Below the pieces are notes generated by a model, which made no database searches, had not been told where the DNA came from, and saw only the letters and a list, made by a program, of their open reading frames with translations. From Ilyomonas sp965214235 (GTDB lineage Bacteria > Bacteroidota > Bacteroidia > Chitinophagales > Chitinophagaceae): a stretch of DNA of 64,000 bases. Below, piece after piece: positions 37,472-47,630 of this stretch. The position numbers and the translations under genes are program-made. Numbering within the stretch: the first letter of the stretch is position 1; the number at the start of each line of letters is the position of its first letter. The stretch covers positions 372,001-436,000 of the forward strand of contig CBDCBH010000003.1 of assembly GCA_965214235.1 (NCBI GenBank), written 5' to 3'.

Positions 37472-37675
37472 TTTTAAAGTTTATTTAGAAAGTTGGTAAT
37501 TAAAATGCATTAAAAACAAAAGAGAGGTATTTTGTAAATTAAATAGTAAAGAAACTTATGATGACTCTGAGATCATATCAATGATTGGGACGAATAAAAA
37601 CTAAGCTTGTCATAAATTGTATAATCTCAAAAATCTATCAACAAAGATGTGAACAGAGAAAAATTAATAATGAAA

Positions 37676-38998
37676 TCAATTTGTTTTTCTGTTTAAAGAC
37701 GCCAAAACCAAACCTCCGGCCAGCGTACTAAATCCCAAAGAAGTGGGCTGAGACCATTGCCCCTGTGGTACGATGAGCAAAGTGAAACTTAAAATCATCC
37801 AGGGTAACACGTCATTTTTAGCCAATCGCTTGTATGCCATCTGTGTTAGCTGCAAACAAAAGATAAGACGTATCATTATCATTAATAAACCCATCAACAA
37901 ACCCATTTCACCAATGAGCCTGCCCCACTCGCCTTCTGAAATTAAAAAGTTTAGCTTACCGGTTAATATTTGAGAGCCTACATTAGTTCCCATACCGATG
38001 CCTAAGCCAAAAAATGGTATCTGGTACGAATTGGAAATAGCACCGATCATGCCACCCATGTACCGGTCAAGAAACACACCTTGCAAACCGCCTTCTGTTT
38101 TGTTAGCACTCGTAAAACGGTCTGTAAATGCATCGGTAGCTGTTTGAAAGAATGAAAACTGGCTGATAAGGGAAAACAAAACAAACACTCCTATGATTCC
38201 AAAAATAACTCTTCCTGTATATTCCGGTTTTCGCGACAAAGCCAACAACATAAAAATTGCAGAAACTGTTATGCTGAAAATAAGCGTTCTGCTGATTGAA
38301 ATAGGAACAGAGGCAATCAGCGCGATACCGGAACAGATGAGTAGTGTTTTATTGATTTTATTAGGCTGAAGTAAAAAATAAAAAATAAAAACACTTGTAA
38401 ACGCAAAGAAAAGAGCGTTACCATTGGTAAAAGAAAAAGTACCCGGAGGGCGAAAAAACCCTAACGCACCCTGGAAGCCCGCCCCACTTTCGTCGCCGCC
38501 TACCCCTCTATTTACCCAGGCTGACTGTGGGCTATAAAACTGCAAACCCGTCAACACCACCATAGGCAGGGAAATCCAGAGAGTTGCCTTACCCAACTTT
38601 TCAACATCTTCATGGTTGAAAATTTTACCAATAGCAAACATAAAAGGAAAATGAACAATCAGAATCCGGACACCAAAAACTGCAACCGGAATATTGCCAT
38701 GTCCAATGGTTACCGCAGTAAAAAAGGCTATAATTGAAATGATAAGAATAGAAAGATTGTAAAAATCCAGCCGGATAATTTTTCTGTTCAAAGCAGTAAT
38801 TACTACCCACAAGGCAATGGGATCACGTACAATTAAAAGAGGAGTTGACAAGGCCGGAAGAAACCATTTTCGCAAAGCGCCTTCAAAAATCAATAATAAA
38901 AAGTACAACCACACTCCAACTTTCAGAGAACGTAATGTAGTCGTGTTCTTTAATTGTTGCCGGTTCACAAACTGCCTGTATGCAATGAGATTATCCAA
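37676..38998 (-). CDS. Wzy-like O-antigen polymerase/ligase family membrane protein
   Basis: This polytopic protein of 440 residues has about ten to eleven helices and a large periplasmic loop in the second half. The N-terminal region FLLLIFEGALRKWFLPALST and PLLIVRDPIALWV is one I associate with the Wzy-like protein that accompanies exosortase XrtY. It probably polymerises repeat units on the periplasmic face, or ligates them. No separate Wzx flippase is found in the window, so how units reach the periplasm is open. It lies 9 bp downstream of a glycosyltransferase, suggesting one operon. Confidence 0.82.
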   Translation of the reverse strand: MDNLIAYRQFVNRQQLKNTTTLRSLKVGVWLYFLLLIFEGALRKWFLPALSTPLLIVRDPIALWVVITALNRKIIRLDFYNLSILIISIIAFFTAVTIGHGNIPVAVFGVRILIVHFPFMFAIGKIFNHEDVEKLGKATLWISLPMVVLTGLQFYSPQSAWVNRGVGGDESGAGFQGALGFFRPPGTFSFTNGNALFFAFTSVFIFYFLLQPNKINKTLLICSGIALIASVPISISRTLIFSITVSAIFMLLALSRKPEYTGRVIFGIIGVFVLFSLISQFSFFQTATDAFTDRFTSANKTEGGLQGVFLDRYMGGMIGAISNSYQIPFFGLGIGMGTNVGSQILTGKLNFLISEGEWGRLIGEMGLLMGLLMIMIRLIFCLQLTQMAYKRLAKNDVLPWMILSFTLLIVPQGQWSQPTSLGFSTLAGGLVLASLNRKTN

Positions 38999-39007
38999 AC
39001 AAAAGTT

Positions 39008-40258
39008 TTATTGGGGTAAAAGAAAACGTAATTCGTCAATAATATGTTGCCCGTATTGCTGCCAGCTATACTGAGCGGCATGTTGCCGGGCTGCTTCTCC
39101 CATGGCTTCCAGTTCTGATCTGTTATTAGCAAACCAGTCAATCTTTTCTGCTATGGCTTCAGGGCTTCCTATAGGAACTAAAAAACCTGTTTTACCCTCA
39201 ATAATTAAATCCTCACCACCGGTATTCGGTGTAATAATTAAGGGCAAGCCCTGACTCATCGCCTCCTGCATGACCAATGCTCTACCTTCTACAACAGAAG
39301 GAAGGCAAAGTACATCACAATTTCTCATTAATTCCAATACTCCTGAATGTGGACGCCCCGGTTCATAAATAAACTGCGGTAGCTGCTCCCTGTAAAAACT
39401 CATTGTTTCTAACAACGACCCCATCACTACCAATTCAACAGAGTTTGTTTTTATCAATTTCATTGCGGCGAACAAATCTCCCAAACCCTTTCTTTGCCCC
39501 ATTGAACCAACAAACAAAACGCGCAAAGGCTGATTAGCTCTTTTTTCTTTTCGTTTAAAAAAGGAAGAACTGATTTCCGGAGAGCCGAATGGCGAAACGA
39601 TAACCGGTTTTTGTTTTGCCCAAGCGGGAATAGAATCGGCAACAAATTTTCCTGGACATACAATAACATCAGCCAGCTTCATCTCATTTGTTTTTCTTTC
39701 CAATTTTTTTTGCGAATCTCTTACACCTCCGCCCAACGTATTTTTCCACACCGACATACGTTCAGCCTCCGTTTGCAATAAACTTCTCACTGTTTCCCAA
39801 TAGGCAATCGGCAGGTCATAAATACAGGATAGCCCCAATTCTTTTGCTTTTGTAAAAGTGGCCAGTGCCCCGTCCTCATAAGCGTAAACTGATGTAACTG
39901 AATTGTTTTTTTTACGATGAGAAAGTTCTTTGGCTACCCATCCGTCAAGATTCCTGTAAACACTGTCTATACTTGCCCAGCCCAGCTCATGTTGAGTAAA
40001 ATAATTCATCCGGAGCTTTGGTAATATCATCCGGCAAAGTTCTAGTAAAGGATGTGCCCGGATTCTATTTGGAGGAATTGAAAAAGTCCTTCTCAACAAT
40101 TCTTTTCTTAATCCGGCCGGTATTATTTTCAACCACTTAGCATTTTCAGCAACGGCGATAGTGGTAGCAAATTCCGTCAGCAATCCATTGTTCGCAAAAC
40201 TTGTAAGCACTGCCCTCACATTACCATTTCCTGTCGGATGCGAAACTATTACTTTCAT
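39008..40258 (-). CDS. Family 4 glycosyltransferase
   Basis: This GT-B glycosyltransferase has 416 residues. It opens MKVIVSHPTGNGNVRAVL. The donor domain has VLFVGSMGQRKGLGDLFAAM, and the EX7E-type region is CLPSVVEGRALVMQEAMSQGLPLIIT, ending TGGEDLIIEGKTGFLVP. The extended middle (about 100-230) is longer than in the XYAG1-like enzymes. It lies 9 bp upstream of the Wzy-like gene. Sugar specificity cannot be read. Confidence 0.88.
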   Translation of the reverse strand: MKVIVSHPTGNGNVRAVLTSFANNGLLTEFATTIAVAENAKWLKIIPAGLRKELLRRTFSIPPNRIRAHPLLELCRMILPKLRMNYFTQHELGWASIDSVYRNLDGWVAKELSHRKKNNSVTSVYAYEDGALATFTKAKELGLSCIYDLPIAYWETVRSLLQTEAERMSVWKNTLGGGVRDSQKKLERKTNEMKLADVIVCPGKFVADSIPAWAKQKPVIVSPFGSPEISSSFFKRKEKRANQPLRVLFVGSMGQRKGLGDLFAAMKLIKTNSVELVVMGSLLETMSFYREQLPQFIYEPGRPHSGVLELMRNCDVLCLPSVVEGRALVMQEAMSQGLPLIITPNTGGEDLIIEGKTGFLVPIGSPEAIAEKIDWFANNRSELEAMGEAARQHAAQYSWQQYGQHIIDELRFLLPQ

Positions 40259-40308
40259 AACCCCATTTCCAAATTTATGCTCTTATGAAAAGTGTAAAAA
40301 TAGGTTTC

Positions 40309-41286
40309 TCAAGCCATTGCCGCCTTTATCTTCTCCTTTATAAACCGGGTAAATTGTTTAAAGCCACGAATTGGTTTTCCCAACCCTTTTCTGTAAAGTT
40401 TTGAATACAACTTTACTTTTCCCGTAGAAGACAATTTAAACAGTTCAATTTGCAATTCCTCTTTTTCCGAATGATTATATACCGGCCATCCTAAACATTC
40501 GGCATGAGTGCAGGCCAAATGCTGTCTGCTTTTTGCCAATATTTTCTTTTGCCAGCTTCTTTGCGCAAATGCCGGTACTAATCCCTCTTCAAACACTTTC
40601 CGTAAACCTACAATTTCAGCCAGCTTTCTTTTCAACCTTGCTTTTCCTGCATCCGTCCAAACTCTATAGTAAGAGAGTATTTCATCTGTATATACATTGC
40701 CATAACCGGCTGAAGCCAAAGCGACCGATAAATGATAATCTTCAACATATTCGGGTCTGCCGGTCAGGTAGCCAACGGTAACCAAAGCATCTTTTTTGAA
40801 CATTACAATATTGGCTGCCACACGGTAACCCTTCACTGCAGCTTTTAGCGCATGTAAATTATTTTCAAATCCAAGATTGCGATGTAACCTGCGAATTTTA
40901 CGATGATTGCCGTTTTCATCTATCTCCTGCACAGCTGCATGAGCATAACCGGCACTCGGAAATTGGTTTAACAAAGAAGACAAAGTTTCGCAAAACCGGT
41001 TAGAAAGAAAATCATCCGAATCCAGCCGAACAATGAAATCGCCGGAAGCACAACGCAGACAGGCATCAGTATTCTTTGCAATGCCCAAATTTTCCGTTTG
41101 TTTCAAAATGGTCAAATTTGGTATTTCGGATTGTAACCGTTCTAATATGGCAACTGTATTATCGGTACTGCAATCATCCGAAACAATGATTTCAAAAGGT
41201 TTCACAGTTTGCCCGGCTGCGCTTCTAACAGCCTCTTCAATATAGTTAGCCTGATTATAAGCTGGAATACAAATTGAAATCTTCAT
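40309..41286 (-). CDS. Family 2 glycosyltransferase
   Basis: This GT-A glycosyltransferase of 325 residues opens MKISICIPAYNQANYIEEAVRS. The metal-binding motif is FIVRLDSDDFLSNRF, and the catalytic-base region is near YVEDYHLSVALASAGYG. A C-terminal extension (about 230-325) is basic and helical. It lies between two other glycan genes on the same strand, 50 bp upstream of the family 4 glycosyltransferase. Confidence 0.9.
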   Translation of the reverse strand: MKISICIPAYNQANYIEEAVRSAAGQTVKPFEIIVSDDCSTDNTVAILERLQSEIPNLTILKQTENLGIAKNTDACLRCASGDFIVRLDSDDFLSNRFCETLSSLLNQFPSAGYAHAAVQEIDENGNHRKIRRLHRNLGFENNLHALKAAVKGYRVAANIVMFKKDALVTVGYLTGRPEYVEDYHLSVALASAGYGNVYTDEILSYYRVWTDAGKARLKRKLAEIVGLRKVFEEGLVPAFAQRSWQKKILAKSRQHLACTHAECLGWPVYNHSEKEELQIELFKLSSTGKVKLYSKLYRKGLGKPIRGFKQFTRFIKEKIKAAMA

Positions 41287-41308
41287 ACAAAAGAAGGGAA
41301 TTCAAGCA

Positions 41309-42460
41309 TTAGCTAAGCGATGATTTTACATTTTTAATAAACCTGTTGTCGAGTAACATTTTGAAGAATCTGCTGATAAATTCTCTCCAGTATTTTACTT
41401 TCCATTCCGTTACTCGGGCAATAAAATAAATACTTACTAATGTCACAGAGATTAGCAAGAGATTGTGCCAAATATTTAATTTGTTATACGGAAAAATGCT
41501 TGCTAAAAAAATCATTAGCGGCACGTGGAATAGGTATAATGTGAACGTGGAATTTCCAATTAGAAAAACTACTTTGATAATTTTATCGTAGAAAGTTTTA
41601 TTTAAATAATCATTCAATTTATGAGAGAATCCAAAAAAGCCAAACAGGTTTATGAATATAAGGACAGAAAATAAATAGTCGGCCTGATAGTTCCAAGAAA
41701 AAAATAAGTTATAATGAAAAGGCAGTGTATCGGCAAGCTTTAGCAACGGGAACTGGTAAGGGTTAATGATAAAATAAATAATGACGAATAAGCTAAAGAG
41801 GAAGATAATCGTACAAAAACGTTCATTTATTATCCTCTTTTCTTTACTCGTGATAGAGTATAACCAACTTCCTGTGATCCATGCCGGAAAAAGAAGCAAT
41901 ACTTTAGGACCAGCCAGTAATACGAAAAGAATTGCAATGAAATATTTGTAAGGTTTTGCAATAAGTAAAAACGCACCGAATATAAGATAGTACATCACCT
42001 CATAACTGATAGACCAAAAGGGTCCATTAACAGGAGGCATCGCACAAAAATTCCAGGACTGCGTTAAAAACAACAGATTCAGAAAAAAACGGGAAACAAG
42101 TTTATCATCATTAATTAACTGGTGATGCTGGCTCCTTAATACGAAAGCTACAAAATAGGAAAATACAAGAGCAGGAATAACAACTGAATAAATTCGTCCT
42201 AACCTGGCAATTACATAAGAAGTAAACGTTGTGCCTTTTTTATGGGCAGACATGGTTATCAGATATCCTGACAAAACAAAAAAAACGATTACAAAAAAAT
42301 GCGCACTGTACCAGTTAATATGATAAGATTGATTGAATGTTGAAGACGCTAAAAAGGGTTTTCCTTCAATGGGTTCCGAACCAAAATGATAAATAAAGAC
42401 ATAGAACGCTGCAATAATACGTAAAAGCTCTAAATATAACGATCTGCTTTTATCTAACAT
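41309..42460 (-). CDS. Acyltransferase 3 family membrane protein, second in locus
   Basis: This membrane O-acyltransferase of 383 residues has about ten helices. It opens LYLELLRIIAAFYVFIYHFGSEP (family His), followed by FFVIVFFVLSGYLITMSAH and, later, NGPFWSISYEVMYYLIFGAF. It is diverged from the acyltransferase at 30074-31240, so two different acyl modifications of the polysaccharide are likely. It lies 22 bp upstream of the glycosyltransferase at 40309-41286 and 12 bp downstream of the GT9-like gene. Confidence 0.88.
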   Translation of the reverse strand: MLDKSRSLYLELLRIIAAFYVFIYHFGSEPIEGKPFLASSTFNQSYHINWYSAHFFVIVFFVLSGYLITMSAHKKGTTFTSYVIARLGRIYSVVIPALVFSYFVAFVLRSQHHQLINDDKLVSRFFLNLLFLTQSWNFCAMPPVNGPFWSISYEVMYYLIFGAFLLIAKPYKYFIAILFVLLAGPKVLLLFPAWITGSWLYSITSKEKRIINERFCTIIFLFSLFVIIYFIINPYQFPLLKLADTLPFHYNLFFSWNYQADYLFSVLIFINLFGFFGFSHKLNDYLNKTFYDKIIKVVFLIGNSTFTLYLFHVPLMIFLASIFPYNKLNIWHNLLLISVTLVSIYFIARVTEWKVKYWREFISRFFKMLLDNRFIKNVKSSLS

Positions 42461-42472
42461 TGTTGTCTAAAC

Positions 42473-43501
42473 TTAAGAAGGAATGGAGTTTACGACATCA
42501 TTACTATATTTTGCACTTCGCCAGTTCAAACATTCGAAAAAGCCTGCCGCACAGGTAGGATGATTGGTTCTGTCCAAATGCAAACAGGGGTAACAAGGTG
42601 CCACAGCGCGTACTATCTTTCCTTTGTAGGCTGGTGAAACAACTCTTGATTCTGCCAATTCTGTAAGCATGGCAGTGCATTTATAAGAGGCTGTTTGCAG
42701 CACATGCGAAGGAAAACTATCAGTGGTAACTGTCCACTTTGCTGAATGGGAAAGCTTGATTATATCTCCGGGTTCTTTATAAAAGTACACTACGTTTAAT
42801 CCGCTTTCTGTAAAGGCACCGGCATCTTTATCTTTAACAAAAAAAGCATAGTAAGCATAGGGCAAATATTGTTTTGCCCACCAGAGCGGTATAAATTGTC
42901 TGCCCGTACCTGTTGGAAAAACAACCACTTGTTTTTCAAAATTTTCCGGAATAGTTAGCTCCGGTGAAATGGGAAAATTGTTTTGCAAACGGTTGTAAAT
43001 GATTGGATAATCAGTGTGCAACTGTTGTAAATAGCTCTCGTAGCTTAGGTTCTGAAACTTTTTGATTCCTATAATATCGAGATACCCCTGGTAACGATCA
43101 ATCCATTTTTTATGTGGCGATTGTATTACGCCTAACCAATCGGCCGCAGTAAATATTTGTGCGTTGATAACGTCTTTTAAAGTATGTTTCTTTTTATCAC
43201 GGATCACAGATCGTTGGTAAGGAGAAGTAAATTTTGTTCCTTTCAAAATAGGCACTATTAAATCTCTGATACCCAGATTTGTATAGTGGATAAACGGTTG
43301 ATTTCCGTTATTAAACTTAATTCGGTCTCCAAAAGCATGAACCGCTAAACGCTCTAAAAAGGGAGAAATCAAAAGCTCGATGCTTACCTGCGGAAGCAAT
43401 TTTGCAACTGCATAAAAACTGACAAGCCGCATCCATAAATCGCCGTTACCCCCTTTTGTGCTGTCAATTACCCAATGCTCTTGTGTATTTGTTTCAATCA
43501 T
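42473..43501 (-). CDS. GT9/heptosyltransferase-like protein
   Basis: This 342-residue protein resembles the ADP-heptose:LPS heptosyltransferase (GT9) fold. The central VVVFPTGTGRQFIPLWW sits where GT9 enzymes bind the donor, and the C-terminal half has WTVTTDSFPSHVLQTASYK. A distinctive Cys/His-rich end (APCYPCLHLDRTNHPTCAAGFFECLNW) suggests a structural metal site, which is inference. It overlaps the DUF4254 gene by 8 bp; the pairing of GT9-like and DUF4254 genes is one I have seen in Bacteroidota glycan loci. Confidence 0.72.
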   Translation of the reverse strand: MIETNTQEHWVIDSTKGGNGDLWMRLVSFYAVAKLLPQVSIELLISPFLERLAVHAFGDRIKFNNGNQPFIHYTNLGIRDLIVPILKGTKFTSPYQRSVIRDKKKHTLKDVINAQIFTAADWLGVIQSPHKKWIDRYQGYLDIIGIKKFQNLSYESYLQQLHTDYPIIYNRLQNNFPISPELTIPENFEKQVVVFPTGTGRQFIPLWWAKQYLPYAYYAFFVKDKDAGAFTESGLNVVYFYKEPGDIIKLSHSAKWTVTTDSFPSHVLQTASYKCTAMLTELAESRVVSPAYKGKIVRAVAPCYPCLHLDRTNHPTCAAGFFECLNWRSAKYSNDVVNSIPS

Positions 43502-44090
43502 CCGTTTTGCTCCTGTTATAAAGTTGCGGGTTAAGGCTGGGATCGTTGTACATCTTAAACTGGCGATAAACTCTAAATTTTAATGTTCCATTTTGTAGCT
43601 GCTCAAAAACTTCAGCTAAACAAAGCGACAAATCAGAAATCTGTTCATCTAAAACTGCCAGCCGTTTGCTGCAATTCAGTTTATGTTCTTCCGCAGCGTC
43701 CTGTCTCTGCGTTTCTTCAAGCATGTGGTATCGCTTTAATGCCATGATCGAAAGCCGGTCTATCATCATGCCCGGTGTTTCCGAATGCATTTTGCTTGCC
43801 AGCGAAACATGGTGAGAAGCCAAATAGTTTAACACCCATTCGTCAATTTTTTCCATCGCATTGTTGCGCGCCTGGTTATAAACATCAATGTTTCTTTTTA
43901 CCTGCACAATGCGCATGGGCTCAACATCAGTAAGTCGCGCGATGTCTTCCTCATGCCATACTTTGAAATTCCACAAATTGTTTTCTTCAATAAACTTCCA
44001 CGGAAGAACTTCTTCTTTCGTTTCAACTGCTGTATGCCATTCAGCAATATTTCGCTTTTGTAATTCTAAAATCTGATCTACATCTATCAT
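43494..44090 (-). CDS. DUF4254 domain-containing protein
   Basis: This 198-residue, largely helical protein matches DUF4254: NNLWNFKVWHEEDIARLTDV and KRNIDVYNQARNNAMEKIDEW in the N-terminal half, HSETPGMMIDRLSIMALKRYHM in the middle, then FRVYRQFKMYNDPSLNPQLY at the end. The role is unknown, but the family occurs in LPS or exopolysaccharide loci, possibly as a partner of the adjacent GT9-like enzyme. The overlap with that gene (8 bp) and a 1-bp gap to the next gene show a tight operon. Confidence 0.8.
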   Translation of the reverse strand: MIDVDQILELQKRNIAEWHTAVETKEEVLPWKFIEENNLWNFKVWHEEDIARLTDVEPMRIVQVKRNIDVYNQARNNAMEKIDEWVLNYLASHHVSLASKMHSETPGMMIDRLSIMALKRYHMLEETQRQDAAEEHKLNCSKRLAVLDEQISDLSLCLAEVFEQLQNGTLKFRVYRQFKMYNDPSLNPQLYNRSKTDD

Positions 44091-44091
44091 A

Positions 44092-45236
44092 TTAATTAGA
44101 AACTGTGTTTTGTGAATAGGAAGATAATAAATTTATAAATTGTAGCGCTACATACTCAACACTCCATTGGTCAGGCGTTCGGCTATCTACAACCTTCTGA
44201 TATTCTTTTACCACTGCATCATATTCCGGCAGGTAAATATAAGAAGGCAATAATACTTGTAAGCCGTGCCGTTTCATGGCTGCATACACGCTACTTTTCC
44301 CAATATGCTGTGCCGGTGTGCACGATATCCCATAATCAAGTAACTGCAGTAAATAAGAAACATGGGTAAGAGGCTGTTCACCCAAATATAAAAATCGGAT
44401 ATTATTACTAAACAAATCTTCTAACCTCTTAAGCTCCATGGTTCCTGTTTCGTTCATTCTGCCAAATCCAATAAAAGCAACTTGTTTTTGTTCTTGTAAA
44501 GATTGCTCGAGCAATTCGGACAAAGCAGCATGAAGATTTGCGTCAGGATACAAATTACCAAAAATACCTGCCAAAATCCATCTTTCCCGTTCGTTGTCTT
44601 CGATCTCTAATTGTTGAAGAACATTACTTAAAAATGCAGTGTCATTATTGATTACCGGCACACTGCTGAAAAGCGGTAAAATAGTGGCTGATATACCCGC
44701 CTTCTCCAAAACCTTCTGGTATAGGATATTGCTGGTACTAAATACCTTAACGGCAAGATGTTTGATTATCGATTTTGCAATCTGTCTTTGGAAATAGCCA
44801 ACCAGTTTGTGTTTAAAAGGTGAGATCGTGCTGATACCGATCCATAGTTCATGAAACATGATATGCCATTTGAAACCGGCTCCCAGCTTCACTAATTGTT
44901 TGGGTAGTTCAAAAGGCAAACCTCTGTTATGAAAAGTATAAGGTACATATTGTAAACTAATCCAGTCGGGATTAAAATGTTCAATTAAAGGCTTTAAAAC
45001 TTCTATTTTCTTCTCCCAACCGGTATGAAAGGAAACCCGTATGACAGGCACTGGAGTTCCTGAATCGGTTTGCAATTCCTCTATCTGTTGTATTATTGGT
45101 TATAAACTTGTCTGCAATAGCAATAACCCGAATATCATTGTTTTGCCGTATTAGTTCACCGGCTAAACATCGTCGTATAATCAGCCACCCCATCTTTGCC
45201 TTCTTCTAACGAACCGCAGATAAATACTATTTTCAT
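44092..45236 (-). pseudogene. Family 4 glycosyltransferase with two frameshifts (reconstructed)
   Basis: The gene starts at an ATG (45236) that overlaps the methyltransferase stop as ATGA. It opens MKIVFICGSLEEGKDGVADY, shifts near AAA (45165-45167, one extra base) to continue TTMLAGELIRQ, then shifts again near CC (45078-45079) to rejoin TDSGTPVPVIRVSFHTGWEKK. Joined, it encodes a GT-B glycosyltransferase of about 380 residues with an intact C-terminal donor domain (FIGFGRMNETGTMELKRL, LDYGISCTPAQHIG). Both shifts are +1 in short homopolymers, so sequencing error is likelier than decay. The 3' part alone starts at a TTG and is a truncated view. Confidence 0.8.
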
Positions 45237-46067
45237 TCTAAATGCTCCTCATCTACAATTATTGAATTTTTTTTAAACAAAACGGCGAAGCCATTATGAA
45301 TTTTTTTGCCGATTGAAAGAGGAAGTTTTTGAGTGATGCTTTCCAACGCGAATACTATTTTTCTGGGTATAAAACCTAACAATTTATTGAGACCAATATG
45401 TCCATTGGTAAGTGGGTTTGTATAATATTTCACGCTTACTACTTCTAAGCCTGCCGCATTGGCAATTCCGGCAATTTCATCCAGGTGTAATAAAAAAATA
45501 TGGTCATCAGAGTTAGGGCCAAATTGTTTTTCCTCAAAGATTTCAGGATTGGAAAACTCCGTAAACTTTGGCAGCGTGTTTTTAAAATACGATCCAAGCG
45601 GCGTAGTAATGATAATATAGCCGTTTGGCTTAATCAACCTGGCAAGTTTAAAAAGAAATTCATCCGGGTGAGCCACATGCTCTATAATTTCTGTTGCCAA
45701 CAATACATCAAACAGGTTGTCGAATTGTACTTCAAAAACATTTCCGGGTTTGTAAGTCAGCATTCCTTTTTCCCTCTTCATTTCGGCATATTCAGCCAGG
45801 TCTGAACGGATATCGTTCCAGGTTACATCATAACCCATTTCCGCCAACGATAAAGAAAAATTTCCCTGTGCTGCTGCCACATCTAAAATTCGGTCGCCTT
45901 TTTTAGCAACTTGCTTAACGAGCTTAAGAGTTTTGGTTTTTTCTTTGTTCATACGCATAAGCATACCCGATGTTTGCTTTTGTTTCTCCATATATTTCTA
46001 ACTGGTCGTATGGATAGCTCATTTTCCAGCTTTCCTTCCAGTCAGGTTGCGGATACAGTTTATTCAT
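45233..46067 (-). pseudogene. Class I SAM-dependent methyltransferase, one frameshift (reconstructed)
   Basis: The true N-terminus lies at the ATG 46067 (MNKLYPQPDWKESWKMSYPY, then YDQLEIYGETKANIGYAYAY). It leaves frame at a run of six T on the plus strand (45937-45942); removing one base gives YEQRKTKTLKLVKQVAKKGD. The rest is a standard Rossmann methyltransferase with ILDVAAAQGNFSLSLAEMGYDV, LATEIIEHVAHPDEFLFKLARL and IIITTPLGS. About 277 residues in all. It probably methylates a sugar of the polysaccharide. The stop overlaps the next gene's ATG by 4 bp. Confidence 0.8.
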
Positions 46068-46147
46068 ATAAGCTTCCTGATATTTATATATTTACACTTA
46101 TTGTTTTCTAACTTCAATGAAATAGTCTTTTATAAGATGCGTTATAA

Positions 46148-46658
46148 TCATAATTTTCTCTTTCCACCCTTTTGCGGATGGGTTTTTGCCGGTACGCCTG
46201 CCACCACTTCAAAAGGCATTACGTTTTTAGTTACTACTGCGCCGGCTGCTATTACCGCACCTTTACAGATGGTTACTCCCGGCAATATCATAGCACGTGT
46301 GCCTATCCCAGGCATAATCTTCAATCAACCACTTTTTTTCTGTCTCCCCTGCATATTTATACTATCCATATCATGGTCGGCTGTAAGAATAATAACATCA
46401 TTGGAAATAGAAACATTCTCACCAATAGAAACTCCTCCTCTGCTATCAATCCTGCAATTCGCGTTGATTACAGAATTTCTTTTAATAGACAGGTTTTCCG
46501 CACAATCAAAAATACAGCCCATAAAAAACATAACTCCCTTTTCCAATGTTGAATTTCATAACCGACCTGTAAAACCATAACCGGATATGATGGCTGGGTA
46601 TTACCGAAACCACATAATTACAGATATAAATTCTAAGTTCTGTTAATACTCTTTTCAA
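46148..46658 (-). pseudogene. Hexapeptide-repeat O-acetyltransferase with two frameshifts (reconstructed)
   Basis: The joined frame begins at a TTG (46658; MKRVLTELRIYICNYVVSVI), shifts at six A on the plus strand (46523-46528, one extra) into MGCIFDCAENLSIKRNSVIN, then at seven T (46333-46339, one missing) into WLIEDYAWIGTRAMILPGVT, ending EVVAGVPAKTHPQK. Together it is a left-handed beta-helix acetyltransferase of about 169 residues with the catalytic His in ILTADHDM. It is a WcaF/maltose-acetyltransferase-type enzyme of the glycan locus. The two shifts compensate each other in frame, which points to sequence errors. Confidence 0.75.
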
Positions 46659-46667
46659 ATTTATGTT

Positions 46668-47630
46668 TTAATATTTTCTGTAAAACCGTCCTATAAAAGA
46701 AGCTATTTTGATAGCAATTTGTTTATACTTCACTTTACCATTTTTATAAGGCTGGATAACGCCATTGGCATAGTTCCAATATTCTTTTTCTGCAAGCGTT
46801 GGTGGATTTCCCCCTAAGGCTGCTGCAAAGAACTTTTTCTTCCATGGCTTGGGCGCTCCGATTGCATGCGACATAATTTTTCCTCCATAGATAAAATCCA
46901 TTGCTTCAGGCCCATATTCACTAAGCGGAACATCGCAGCACATCGCTGCTATGTTTAATCCATCCTGATCTTGTGCAAAAAATTCATGTGTCCGGTCGTA
47001 ACTGTTATAAATAAACTGATCAGGTTTAAGACCAAAGTGCTCATAGCCCTTATGCATAATGTCAAGCCATGTTTGAACAAATGCCATATTTGTTTTCGCC
47101 ACACCGATAAAACCACCATTCATGTAAGCTGTAAGATTGCGAATAACTTGCTTGTTACTCCTTACAATTACTTTCTCCCACATTTTCCGTACAGGATGGT
47201 TAGGGGGCATATCATTGCTCGTAATTTCATGCACAAGAGCTACCCCATACTGTACCCATTTTTCAAAAAAAACCCATTGGCACTTTATTACAATATCTGG
47301 ATCAAAGTAAACTATAGCGTTAGCGTCCTTAGCACAAGACTTCCAAAGATGCAAAAAGAATTCTGGTTTATAATTGGTTAAATGGGCGTCTGTATCCACC
47401 GGAAGAAAATGCAATCGGATTTCAGAATCTGTATCAAGTGTTTTAGCATACGCCCAATTCAAATCATCATTTGTTTTTGCTTGCTCTGCCCAATCCGGCA
47501 ATTCTCCACGATAACCAACGAATACATCGCCACAGTATCCGTGTATATTTAATGAGTTGACCAAGCCGGCTACTCCATAATGATAATGGCCTTCGAAAAG
47601 AGTACAGACTATAGCCGATGATACAATCAT
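46668..47630 (-). CDS. GT8-like nucleotide-sugar glycosyltransferase
   Basis: This intact 320-residue protein has a GT-A nucleotide-diphospho-sugar transferase fold. It opens IVSSAIVCTLFEGHYHYGVAGL. The metal-binding DXD-type motif is IVYFDPDIVIKC, and MNGGFIGVAKTNMAFVQTW followed by FFAQDQDGLNIAAMCCD are conserved in GT8-like enzymes. Its stop is 10 bp before the acetyltransferase start, and it abuts the upstream glycosyltransferase gene. Confidence 0.8.
   Translation of the reverse strand: MIVSSAIVCTLFEGHYHYGVAGLVNSLNIHGYCGDVFVGYRGELPDWAEQAKTNDDLNWAYAKTLDTDSEIRLHFLPVDTDAHLTNYKPEFFLHLWKSCAKDANAIVYFDPDIVIKCQWVFFEKWVQYGVALVHEITSNDMPPNHPVRKMWEKVIVRSNKQVIRNLTAYMNGGFIGVAKTNMAFVQTWLDIMHKGYEHFGLKPDQFIYNSYDRTHEFFAQDQDGLNIAAMCCDVPLSEYGPEAMDFIYGGKIMSHAIGAPKPWKKKFFAAALGGNPPTLAEKEYWNYANGVIQPYKNGKVKYKQIAIKIASFIGRFYRKY

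Noticed and set aside
44981..45193. Short separate minus-strand frame upstream of the glycosyltransferase
   Set aside because: Its residues (LAGELIRQNNDIRVIAIADK) are the middle of the frameshifted N-terminus of the gene at 44092-45236, not a separate protein.
46333..46528. Phase-variable homopolymer tracts in the acetyltransferase gene
   Set aside because: Runs of six and seven bases are short for slipped-strand switching, two compensating changes lie in one gene, and the same kind of change occurs in fmt.
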